Below are positions 37,201-47,140 of a DNA stretch of 64,000 nt, in pieces (the first letter of the stretch is position 1; every line of letters starts with the position of its first letter). A model generated the notes under the pieces. That model was given only the letters and a program-made list of their open reading frames with translations, had not been told where the DNA came from and searched no databases. Source of the stretch: Xiphias gladius (Eukaryota > Chordata > Actinopteri > Istiophoriformes > Xiphiidae); the NCBI RefSeq assembly GCF_016859285.1, contig NC_053420.1, forward strand, positions 27,792,545-27,856,544, read 5' to 3'. Position numbers and translations under genes: made by a program.

Positions 37201-38868
37201 TGCGGAGCTCAGGGGTCATTTTTTAGACTCTGATTTAAGTTTCAAATCCAACATCTAATTAATGCCTTCATTTCAAGCAGACTATACCAGTGGGTCACAA
37301 CCTTTTTTGTCTGATGTATGCCTCATCAGATGAGCTCAAGTATCAACACCACCCCTCACGTTCCTAATATGTGCATTTGAACTGAGTGTCAACTAAATGG
37401 CATTTAACACTCTTAATCATATAAAAAGTGGATATAACCCAAATACATATACAACAGACATTCATGGTTCCCAGACATTGTGGACTAATGACTCTAGTGA
37501 TCCCTTGACTTTTCCTCTAGCGCCACCACGAGGTTGACATTTTTGCTTTTTATTGAAATACCTGGACAACTATTGGAACTAACTATGGGACTGCTGTGAA
37601 ATTTGGTACACAGGTTTGAATTGTAGGATAGAGGATTTGTGAAAACTTTGATTCCCTGAACTTTTTTGCTAGCGCCATTATCCGATCTCATTTCATCCAA
37701 TACTTCGGTTTATGACTTAACACCTGTAAAACAAAATGACAAAAAAATTTTCAATCATCGCTTCGATTCATTTAGCCCCTGCAATCAGCCAATCACAGCT
37801 GGTAGTTTACTGGTAACTGTGACAATAAATATACTTTAGACCAGCCTTTCCAAAATATTTTCCTCCTGAACCAAATTATTGAAGTACCCTCTGCGCCACT
37901 AGTACCCCTGGTTGGAAATCACTTGACGAGACTACTGCCCTTCCTAAATGATCTGCTGATGGGCTTCAGTTAATTCACGATTCTGTTATATCAAGTTCTC
38001 TATAAAACAGAAACGAGAGAACATGTCAAGCCAGTTTTGCACTGGTGTTCTGTATTTTTTAAAAATTGATTTTTAAATTATTTTACTCGTATATAAAGCC
38101 CTAAATGAATTAGGGTTAGGGTATAAGTCACATCATGCTGACTCTGATCATACTCTGCTCATTTACTAAACGTCCTGACCAACCCAGTCAGAGGAAACTT
38201 GGAATGTGGCTTTCTTTAAACATACCCCTAAGACGCTTCTAGATGGCTACAAGAAATGTTTAGAGGTTGTCATTGTTGCCGAAGGTTCTGCAACCAAATA
38301 CTAATGATGGGTGCCAATAACTGTGTCCGGGGTATTTTGATTATACAAAATTGGTTAATTGCAGTTATTTTTGAAGATATTCTAAATTCTGTACTTGAAA
38401 TTCAGGACTACCAGTTATATTTCATTAATTAATCTTATTTTGTTTGTGTTTACTGTATTTATTTTTTACGTTTATCTATTTTATGATTATATTTTTTATG
38501 TAAATCACTTTGAGCTGCATTTAATTTATGAATTGTGCTATATAATTAGATTGTGTTATAAATCCAATGCTAGTAATACCATTTTAATGTTTGCCACATT
38601 GGATTTCTGTGAGAAGTTTATCTAAGTTTATTAACGTTGCTCCATAGTTCAACTTGCAAAAGGATATCCACTTCCTACAATTGGAAAGATGAAGCTTGTG
38701 GATACTCAGCTTCAGGTCCTGAAGGTCAGAAAACGTGATATTTTCTATAAAACTGCACATTAAATACTTAATTGATCAACAGAATTCCTAATCTGACAGC
38801 TGTTGGTGTGCTTTATTTTTTTCTAGGACTACATGATGATTGGGACAGATGTTCAGTTTTCCGGTTAA
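34261..38868 (+). CDS. bpi: Bactericidal permeability-increasing / LPS-binding protein (BPI/LBP)
   Basis: Secreted lipid-transfer protein of innate immunity that binds bacterial lipopolysaccharide. Fifteen coding exons: 34261-34363, 34452-34566, 34666-34797, 34888-35043, 35155-35218, 35725-35785, 35890-35981, 36100-36276, 36362-36421, 36502-36669, 36753-36820, 36926-36968, 37050-37113, 38648-38724, 38827-38868. They total 1,422 nt (473 aa, the usual length for fish BPI/LBP), and every junction keeps phase. A signal peptide covers residues 1-18 (hydrophobic core LILVAFIPMTLG). The N-terminal barrel starts at NPGVKVKLTEKGLEY; RYLHIIKDSGSFDL is the conserved mid-domain motif. Cys153 and Cys192 are placed for the single conserved disulfide. 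The C-terminal barrel runs from about residue 255 to the stop. An acceptor 5 bases before the ATG implies a 5' non-coding exon upstream. Intron 13 (1.5 kb) carries two transposable-element remnants. Fish usually have one gene for the BPI/LBP pair, so I do not separate the two names. Confidence 0.95.
37286..37400. repeat. Repeat fragment in bpi intron 13
   Basis: Begins 'accagtgggtcacaacctt', the end sequence of a common fish repeat (CAGTGGTTCCCAACCTT). A related but reversed end lies at about 37,840-37,930 ('ccctggttggaaatcac'). The two may be the ends of one DNA-transposon-derived element into which the repeat at 37,455-37,745 was inserted. Confidence 0.35.
37455..37745 (+). repeat. Dispersed repeat, copy 2 (bpi intron 13)
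   Basis: Shares 'tgacttttcctctag', 'aggttgacattt', 'tttttattgaaat' and 'caactattgga', in the same order, with the copy at 24,147-24,670. It is non-coding. Confidence 0.75.
38205..38420 (+). pseudogene. Tc1-like transposase 3' end with terminal repeat
   Basis: The plus strand reads PKTLLDGYKKCLEVVIVAEG then SATKY and a stop (38,221-38,307), the C-terminal end of a Tc1-like transposase. It is followed by about 70 bases ('aaaattggttaattgca...gatattctaaattctg') that match the left terminal repeat of the element at 16,401-16,875 (reverse-complemented). It is a 5'-truncated copy of the same family inside bpi intron 13. Confidence 0.8.
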
Positions 38869-39702
38869 ACTGCATTCCTAAAAACCCCCCAGACTCCTTT
38901 CTGCACTGGGGCATGTCATTATGAAGGCACAACAGCAGGCATGAAATTACCTGACAGAGAAATTTCGAAGAAATTGATTGATGTACAAGTATTACTTCTT
39001 CTACAAGTCTAAGAAATGCAGATCTCCAGTTTGCATTTGGATCTCACCTCAGATTTTTAACATTTTTGTCTTTTTTTATATTTTTTCTTTCAAATATGAA
39101 TTCCGAAGCTTTTCTACATTTAAGATGTAGATGAGAGCAGTGAACTGACCTGTCATAACAGGAGACATTCTGCAGGAGGGAGTTTGCTGTTGTCACCACA
39201 GTCATCTTTTTTGAAATAACATGCTACTCCCAAAGCAGGTCACAGCACTTTCTGCTGCTGACTTTAGGCAGATTCTTTCTCAAAGTTTCTGACTTTGTAG
39301 CTCACAGAGCAATTGTACAAATATGCTGATCCATGGCATTTTTAAGCCAGTTTGGAAAAATCTCGAAAAAACCCCCCCCAAAAAAACCAAAAAAAAAACA
39401 AACACGTGACATCAATCAAGCACCACTGCTTACAGCAAAACAAACAGTATTGTTTTAATTTACATCATTCAAATAAGTTTCAGTATTTTAAGTAGTTCAA
39501 TATGTACATACACATAGTTGGTGCTTACCGTATAAATAACACAATAACAGCAGTCCAGTGTGACTGGAAGATGACCAAAATTCCTGTAAAAACAGCCTCC
39601 ATGTGTCTTCAAAGTAGGACACGGGAAGGAGAAGGAAGTGTGCCAGTTGTTCCAAGTTTGTTTCCCGTGCTGTGACCTGTGTCAATCGAGGGCAGGTTTC
39701 AA
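38869..39702. other. Shared 3' region between bpi and cdk5rap1
   Basis: 834 bases separate the stop codons of two convergent genes, so it must hold both 3' UTRs. No canonical AATAAA was found on the plus strand close to the bpi stop. A C-then-A homopolymer patch lies at about 39,368-39,402. No other gene is present. Confidence 0.6.
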
Positions 39703-42700
39703 TCATGGTTGTGTCTGAGGCCACACGTTCACCAACCTGGTGCCTAGGCAGAGTCTCAGGGAGCTGTGACCGAGGGCTCGACCTCTCAGGCTCTGGGAGT
39801 TGGTCGACGATATCTACATTAAAAACACAAAACATCTCTGATAGCACCATATTAAGTCGTAATTGTCTAGACTGTGAGGATTGTTGAAATGGTGCCATCC
39901 TACCATGGACTGACAGAAAACAATTTTTTCATGTTATAATCTTTTACCTTGCACTTTGATCTTATGGTTGATATGTCACAGCTAGACATGGGTTTTATAT
40001 GACTCTATTAAAAGGTATGCCGACATCTGAAGTACTGGAAATGTTTATTCTTGGACTAGTATGGAGATACTTCCAAACTTGAGAAACTATGTTTTTCATC
40101 TCTATCTCATACTGACTTAAAAAAAACAAAAACAAAAAACAACAATATTTTAAGTACAGCCTAACCATTACTAGGTTTTTTTAGGGGGAAAGCAATATTA
40201 GTATTTGAGAATTTCAAAAATGTGATAACAATACATCAACGTAAACACATAATGTACACAAACATTTAAAGTCCCTGAAAACTTGGCTTCAAATCTTGAG
40301 TGTTTCTCTAAAATATTAAATATTCATGACTACAGCTAAAAGAACATTATTTTATTATAATTTTAACATAATTATTATCTATTAAGAGCTGAATGCTCAT
40401 AATCAGAGCTAATCTGCTTCACCAGGACTGTGCGGGTGTGTAAACAACCAACTGTCACCAGATTCTGATTCGCATGCTCCTGAATCCTGAGTGGTGGCCA
40501 GAAGCACACCACATCGCCTTTTTCCTACTGAGCCAGGCCCACTTCAAACCAGTGAGAGGAATACAGAGGAAATGAGAAATACAGAATCTCCCGGGTCTCT
40601 CTTAGGCAACTTGTACACTGTGACAATTTTACATCAATTTTATACACCAAGAACATCGGCCATATCTCTAGTCTGAAAAAACATTTCAAAAAGTGCTGAC
40701 TCTTTAAAAGATGTATGATCGGTATGATCCAGAGCCTACCTTCACCAGAACATAGTCTCCAGCATTGATCGGTGCAGCGCTGGATTCTGCGGGCTGAGCA
40801 GCGACGTCCTCTTTGGGGAAAATCACTTTCATGTTGCCATCAGTTCTCCCACACAGGTCCTTGGCAGATCTTTTACTTTCCTGCATCAAAATGGAGCCCG
40901 GAGATGAGCAGTGTTGCCTGGTAACAGTAGGCCAGTACAATGGTGCTGGATGACTACTTTTACCCATGTTGAGCAGTTGTACTAATGACTAATTCAATTT
41001 CTGTATTGCTATCGGAAATAATCAGGTCCCCCTCTCCCTTGGTTGAAGTGGCAGAAACTACTGATCATCCTGCCTTAATCTTCAATCATATTGTCATATC
41101 AAAAAAAAAAAAAAAAAAAGATCAAACACTTATTCTGGAAAACAAAAAAAACTAGTGTTCAGTCCTCTGCTCCTGTTTTGAATACTAAGCATCGGTATAA
41201 TATCCATCCTTCCTTTTTCTGAACCACATATCCTACGCAGGGTGACGGAAGGGTGGTACATATACAGTAGATACAACTATTCATTAGAGACCGAACCTAA
41301 CGCTGCTAATTAGTCGATGCTGAGCCCTGTGTTAGGCATGCGTGCAGTACTCACTCCCTCCACCAGGACAAGCTGCGTGCTGCCGATGAGAGCAGCGTTG
41401 ACCTTCGCAGCTTCCGCCCTGAATACATGGATACACTCCTCCAGCCTCCGCCGCTTCACCGCTGCTGGCACGTCATCGTGGAGCCGATGGTAGGCGTGGG
41501 TTTTCTGAGCGAGACGAGCGAGACAAGCTTTTGAAAATAGAAGGCTGGATGCAATTCTAAACTCGGTACAAAACAACTTTTGGTGTGATACACACTGCAA
41601 ACCCACAAGAGCTCACCTTTCTCATACTGTAGGCAAAAAGGAATCCCACATTGTAGCCCACCTCTCTGATCAGAGACAGCGTCTGTTGGTGGTCGTCCTC
41701 TGTTTCACCACAGAAGCCTGAGATGAAGTCACTGCTGAGACTCACCCCTGACACACAGACATAAATTATGTTAAACACACTCGGGTTAAGGGTTTTCCTG
41801 TAAGCTTAAAATGATTACTTGCCTGGAAAATATCACACTCTACCCGAGAATGCCAGGATTCCTTAGCATAAATGAAGTTTCAGGTGAAACTCAGAATGCA
41901 GAGAAGGTGTTTTGTGATTTGGGGGAGGTCCGTGTGTGTGCACCTGTCAACTAAAGCTGGGAAAACTCTGGCTCTTCCATTCTCTTCTAACGTTTAACGG
42001 ATCTCTGCGGAGATAGTTCTTTTTTTTCGCACCAGGAGGTGGCTCTGTCTCTCCCTCTTACGCATGATTCGGCACGAGATTTCTCTGGGCTGCGTCTGGG
42101 CGGACGATATTTCACCACCCAGTTGGTCTGTAAGCGGCCTGCTGAAACCTGCCGCTCAAACGCTGATCCAGTTTCACTACCATACTAATGGCGGATGAAG
42201 GTCGGCGTATAGCTACGAGCACGTACGTCGTAAGATAAGTGAGGTGTTCTTTTCGGGAAAAAGGAGCAAATTTTATTGAGAAGTCATGGGTAATGCCAGG
42301 ATCTCAATTCCAGCTATCAACCTTAAAACACACAGCACACACCTGTTCAAGCTTATACCAAAGCAAATTGCATTTTCCCTTTATATATATTATTCTATCT
42401 GCGGGGCCTTTTCCATTGTGCAACTTGCATTTCAAGACAACTCTGGTCAAGTAATGTACAGATTCCTTACTCTATGCATGTGAGAGATAGCTGGAAGTTT
42501 ATCGTCATACAGAGTCAGAATGAATTGAATGTATTCATGGTAGTTTCACCTACAGAGGAGGGACGAATCAGAGGTGATCTGACTTCTGTAATCCTACCTG
42601 GGATGATTCTCTTAATGTTATTCACAAGATCAAGGTAAGCCTCTCTTGTGTATCTGTAATTTGTTTAAGACAAAGACACTTTGTTAGAATACTTTCTGTA

Positions 42701-45129
42701 ATTTTAAGAGACTTTACAAACAGCCCTGCGAACTGAATTGCTTTTGGTGTGGAAAGAGCGTAGTGGTCTCTTACCCACGGCGCATTGCTTTCAGGACCTG
42801 GCTGCTCCCGCTCTGGGCTGGAAGGTGAATCTGGTTGCAAATGTTTCCTCGCTCCGCGATAAGATGCAAAACCTGTGAACGCCAACACAGAAACCAGGTC
42901 AGCAAGCCTCAATCAGCCGAGTTAATATGGGACTTATACACAGAAATAGGCAGGGTTTCGTTGGAAAACGAGCCTTGTTATTCATTTTTGTCATACGTGT
43001 GTGCTCGAACAGGAAAATGGCACGTCGCTGAACATTTCTATTTGTCACCTGATAGGTTAGAAATCAACACTGGACTGTCATGAGATTGTGTGATTTTGGG
43101 CGTGTGTTTTCAGCGGCCGCTCTGCTAACAGGGTTAAGAAACGCACCTCATCGGGAAAATCCTTGGGATGCGGGGAGGTGAATCGAATCCTCATGTCAGG
43201 ATCGATGCGCGACACTTGGTCCAGCAGGTCAGAGAAGCGCAGACCTCCCTGTTTTGTCCGGTAGACCGTCTTGAAGCCCCGGCTGAGCTGGGTCAGGTCT
43301 GAGCCACAGAACTGTTCTTCTGACGTGTCTCTGTAGCTGTTCACGTTCTGACCCAGCAGCGTCACCTCCTTCACACCCTGAGGAAAACATCCACCGCACG
43401 AAAACCAGTCAGGGAACCCGGAAACTATTCTCTCACTAATGTTGACGTTAATTTTGAATGCTGAACTTTAACTAGCAACTGATGCCTAGTGTGAATCTCA
43501 GCTGTTCATTTTACTGCACAGAACAGATCTCTATAGCCCTGCCTCAAGAGGATAAGCTCACACCATTAAACAAAAACATAATCCAGTTTTCTCTGTTACA
43601 CAGTTCAACGAAGGCGCCATATATTACAGTACTGATGTGGGAAGTAATCTGGGGATAGTTGCTCATGCAAAACTTTTTTTTTTCTTAACTGACTGACTTT
43701 AGCATTGAGGTTACAACTTGCCTGGTCCGAGAGCATACGAACTTCCTCAAGAATGGAGCTCACAGGTCGACTCCTCTCTCTCCCTCGGGTGAAGGGAACG
43801 ATGCAGTAAGTGCACATGTTGTCGCAGCCTCGCATGATGGACCTGCCGGGGCAGAGGAGACGCAAAGGTTCAATTATAAAGCCACGGAGTTGCTGTAGAA
43901 AAAGAGTCCAACAGGAGTTTGTTTGGAAGGCAAGTAACTACTTGCAAAACCATTGTTGCCCTGTAAAGGAAATCCACACACTCACACGAAAGCACCGTAT
44001 CCCTGAGGAGCATGGTGGACGGGCATGATGTCAGCGTAGGTCTCCTCCAATGACAGGAGCACGTTGCTCGCCTGATGGCCTCCGTCAGCTACAGTCAAGA
44101 GGCGGGGAAGGTCCCGGTAGGCATCTGGACCAGCAAGAACATCTACCAGCTTCTCCCGCTCCAAAAGCTCGGTCTTTAGCCTCTCTGCCATGCAACCTGG
44201 AGAGACACTCCCATTAATATTTCCTTGTACCCGCTGTAGGACAGTGTGTCCATCAGTGGACTCACCTACCTAAAATCCCAATTTTCATTGGCATTTGGGT
44301 CTTTGGCCGTTTCCTTTTCACAGCCGCCAGTTGTTGCAGTCTGTTCCAAATCGTTTGTTCAGCTTTTTCTCTGTCAAGGGAAGAGTCGAAGCCTCTCCGT
44401 TAGTTGGTGAATCCGACTTAGTTCAGTGGGTTAAAACCTCGTGACACCAGCTCTACAAAAGTTTTATATCATCGCTGCACGAAAAAAGCAGGAATATTCC
44501 TGAGACTGTAAGATGCTGAGTCTACGGAAGTAGAGTGATCTTACCTTATAGAGCATGTAACCAGAAGGACAACGTCTGCCTGCAAGCACAAAGACATCTT
44601 AAGCTTATTGTGCTGACGCAAGTGATATTAAAATGCTCAAATAAAAATGGAGATCATCTGGACCTCATTTAATTCACCCGTGCGTTGATACCCCTTCCTC
44701 TGGAGTATGGACCAGGCTATCTCTGTGTCGCTTACATTCATTTGACATCCATAGGTCTCAAAATACACTGGAACAACACAAAGCACCGGTTTAGCATTTG
44801 TCCCAAACAATCAAATTCGGCTGTGTGGGTCACCCGGACTGACCTTTCCTTGAATTCCCCATCTCCAAGTCCTCAGACAGATAAGCGTGTTTGTCTGCGT
44901 ACTCTCCATCCGCGGCTTGAGTCTTATTGACCGAAGCTCCTCTGACGAAATCCTGAAAACTGGGGCCAGAGGACAACCGAGTCTTGAGCTTGTCCACAGC
45001 TGTCCTCCTCTCCCTTGAGGCGACAGTGGTGTTCGCTAAATGAGAACAACATCTGGGCTGGATACACCTGACGCACAGCCAGTGTCGGGGAACGGTCAAC
45101 AAGGGTTTTAAAGTCCCGAGGGACGCCAT
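39703..45129 (-). CDS. cdk5rap1: CDK5RAP1, mitochondrial tRNA methylthiotransferase
   Basis: Radical-SAM enzyme that converts N6-isopentenyladenosine to its 2-methylthio form at position 37 of mitochondrial tRNAs. Thirteen coding exons: 45129-44844, 44767-44664, 44579-44545, 44370-44270, 44196-43986, 43842-43722, 43377-43147, 42872-42775, 42653-42598, 41747-41617, 41504-41355, 40880-40740, 39813-39703. They total 1,776 nt, 591 aa, close to human length, with all phases consistent. The N-terminal ~95 residues are Arg-rich with few acids at the start, fitting a mitochondrial presequence. The UPF0004 domain has its three cluster cysteines at C103 (YGCQMN), C139 (VTCSIRE) and C177 (GCMAERLK). The radical-SAM CxxxCxxC is C252-C256-C259 ([14 protein letters not shown]). 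The TRAM domain runs from about residue 500 to the end, with [13 protein letters not shown] in the last exon. The intron after exon 6 is GC-AG. The last exon extends past the usual C-terminus with [16 protein letters not shown]. Confidence 0.96.
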
Positions 45130-46732
45130 GCTCCTCTAGCTACGGCACAGCGGGCAAAAGGCTGTCGCACTTAGCTCTAACCGAACAACCCAGTGAGCTG
45201 CTGTAGCACTGCTTGTTAGCCGACGTTTATTTCCATGCTTTCTTACTAAATAAGTTACTGTATGTGCGCTAGCTAGGTTGGGTAAATGTCATCCAAGCAC
45301 GCATGCCATGTAGAGCCAAAGATGTCTTAATATCAAGAGGAGTATCTCCCCATTCCAAAGTAACGTTATAAAAATACAAATAAAAACCCGGAAAAGCGTT
45401 GCAGTGTCAAAAATGAGAATGTGTTTTGGGCAGTAGCAGAAACTCTACCTTATAACAGCTAATGTATTAGTAGAACAACTATCACTAATAATACGTGTTT
45501 TCGACAAGAGGCCGAACTCAGCTGCACGTGGGTATAATAGAACAAATTGTGGATTATTTATCTTTCAGAAATGTACAGACATGTCGTAGTGTCAGGAGCC
45601 ATTTCAGTATCTTCCCCAGACTGTTTAGCCTTACACTGTTCGAGTAAATACTGAGGGCCAGGACTGAAAAAGTAAGGTTTAGTACTTCACGGGGTCCAGC
45701 TCAGCGAAGATGGAAGTAAGCAACAGGGAATCCTCTTGCATCCCGACTGTCCGTTAGCCAAAATTGTCCCCTGGTACGTCAAACTTCACGGCTCGTCTAA
45801 AAAAAAAAAAAAAAAACCCTCGCTGAAAAGAGAGTTCCAGGCGGCGAAAGCCTCGACGTGCTCTTGTAGTACATCCCCCGAATCGTGAATGAATCTTAAA
45901 AGCTGAAAATGTATTGGTGAGATAAACAATTCACACTTAATCCCCAAGGAAGCGACACCACCGCATAGAAATGAGCGGAGAAGTGGAACCTACTAACGTT
46001 TGTTTTAGCAGAAGAGACGCCGTCTAGGTTCGCTGTCACGCCACCTGCAGCACCGACGGTTGAAATACAGGAGCGACACAGCGCCAACCCCTCACAGCGA
46101 TGCAACCTGTAAGCGCTGCGACTAATAACTGCGAATGAGCCGTAATGTCCATTTTTTAAAATAGTGTCAGGGAGCTGTTTGTTCAAACGCACTTCCGTTT
46201 TTTGAAGCGGCAATAAGCGGTGTAATTGTATTGTTTGCATAACTTTCTTTTTTTCGTTGTGTCCAGTAACATGGACACTTTTAAAGGTGCTCCGGGTTTT
46301 GTTTTGTCTTGTTTTGCAAATTGTCATTTTAGGGCGCAATTCGCATAATGAATGTGTAAGATGGAGATGGTGATGTAATTGCTGTCAACATTACCATTAC
46401 TTTATTTTTCTACATCTCATCCTACCACATATATATTCTTTTTTTTTAATTTGTTATAAATAATTATTTTTTCTTTGATTGCATTATACTATGCAGTAAT
46501 GTGCCAACCCTTCGTTGCCATTCTTTTTCTTACACTCTGAGTTATTATACTTATATTGTCAACTTTGTACAACACATTTGGCATCTCTGCATTTAATTAT
46601 GGTCATGTCAATAGGACAGATATGAATTTGAGAAAGAGAGAGGGAGCATGCAGAGAGCTCAGCTCAAGGAGAGAGAGAGAGAGAGAGAGAGATCGTGTGT
46701 GATGTGGGAGTGACTGGGAGCTACAGGTTGAG
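45130..46732. promoter_or_regulatory. Divergent intergenic region, cdk5rap1 / ghrh
   Basis: The two genes face away from each other. The cdk5rap1 5' side (45,130-45,900) carries scattered CpG, as expected for a housekeeping promoter without a TATA box. A minus-strand open frame at 45,896-46,339 (147 aa) has no recognised homologue and I do not call it a gene. Poly-A (45,799-45,815) and poly-T tracts are present. Confidence 0.4.
46670..46692. repeat. (GA)n microsatellite
   Basis: A GAGAGA tract about 40 bases upstream of the candidate ghrh TATA box. It is short enough to have a promoter role or to be neutral. Confidence 0.8.
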
Positions 46733-46883
46733 TATAAACTGACCATGGGTGCAGGGATAACACACAGTACTGATCCAGTGTCCCTTTTGTCCAGTCTTTC
46801 CCGGCAGTGAGCGATGATGACGGTGGAGGGCACCGAGTAAAGAGGAACTGCAGGGACGCTCGGAATTCACGTGAAATATCTAG
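46733..46883 (+). promoter_or_regulatory. Candidate ghrh TATA box and 5' non-coding exon
   Basis: TATAAA at 46,733-46,738 is followed by sequence ending in a usable donor (TCTAG|gtaact at 46,883). A strong acceptor (TTTTTTTCCCAG) at 47,108 opens the exon that carries the ghrh start codon at 47,141. GHRH genes typically have a non-coding first exon, which is why I propose this. The transcription start itself is not visible. Confidence 0.35.
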
Positions 46884-47140
46884 GTAACTCTGACAACACA
46901 GTGTAAGTGTATTGTGTGTGAATGTGGTACCTGTGTCTTAGTCATTTCAAACATTTTAAAATCAACGATGATATCTTCCACCGCAGCGTACACCTCTGCC
47001 CGCTGCAACTTCACTGCCTTCTGCGGGGCGACAAGGCTGGCTGAGGGAAACTGTGGTTTCAGCGTTTGTCTTCTGATGTAATTCTACTCCTGTCATTTTT
47101 TTTCCCAGCCGTCCACTCCTCTCCAGGACTGGCTGTGAAG

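Noticed and set aside
42067-42078. ATTCGGCACGAG inside a cdk5rap1 intron, identical to a common cDNA-library adaptor core
   Set aside because: Only 12 bases and embedded in normal CpG-rich intron sequence; most likely coincidence. A check of raw reads would settle it.
45896-46339. 147-codon minus-strand open frame between cdk5rap1 and ghrh
   Set aside because: No domain; composition looks random; it lies in the divergent promoter interval.
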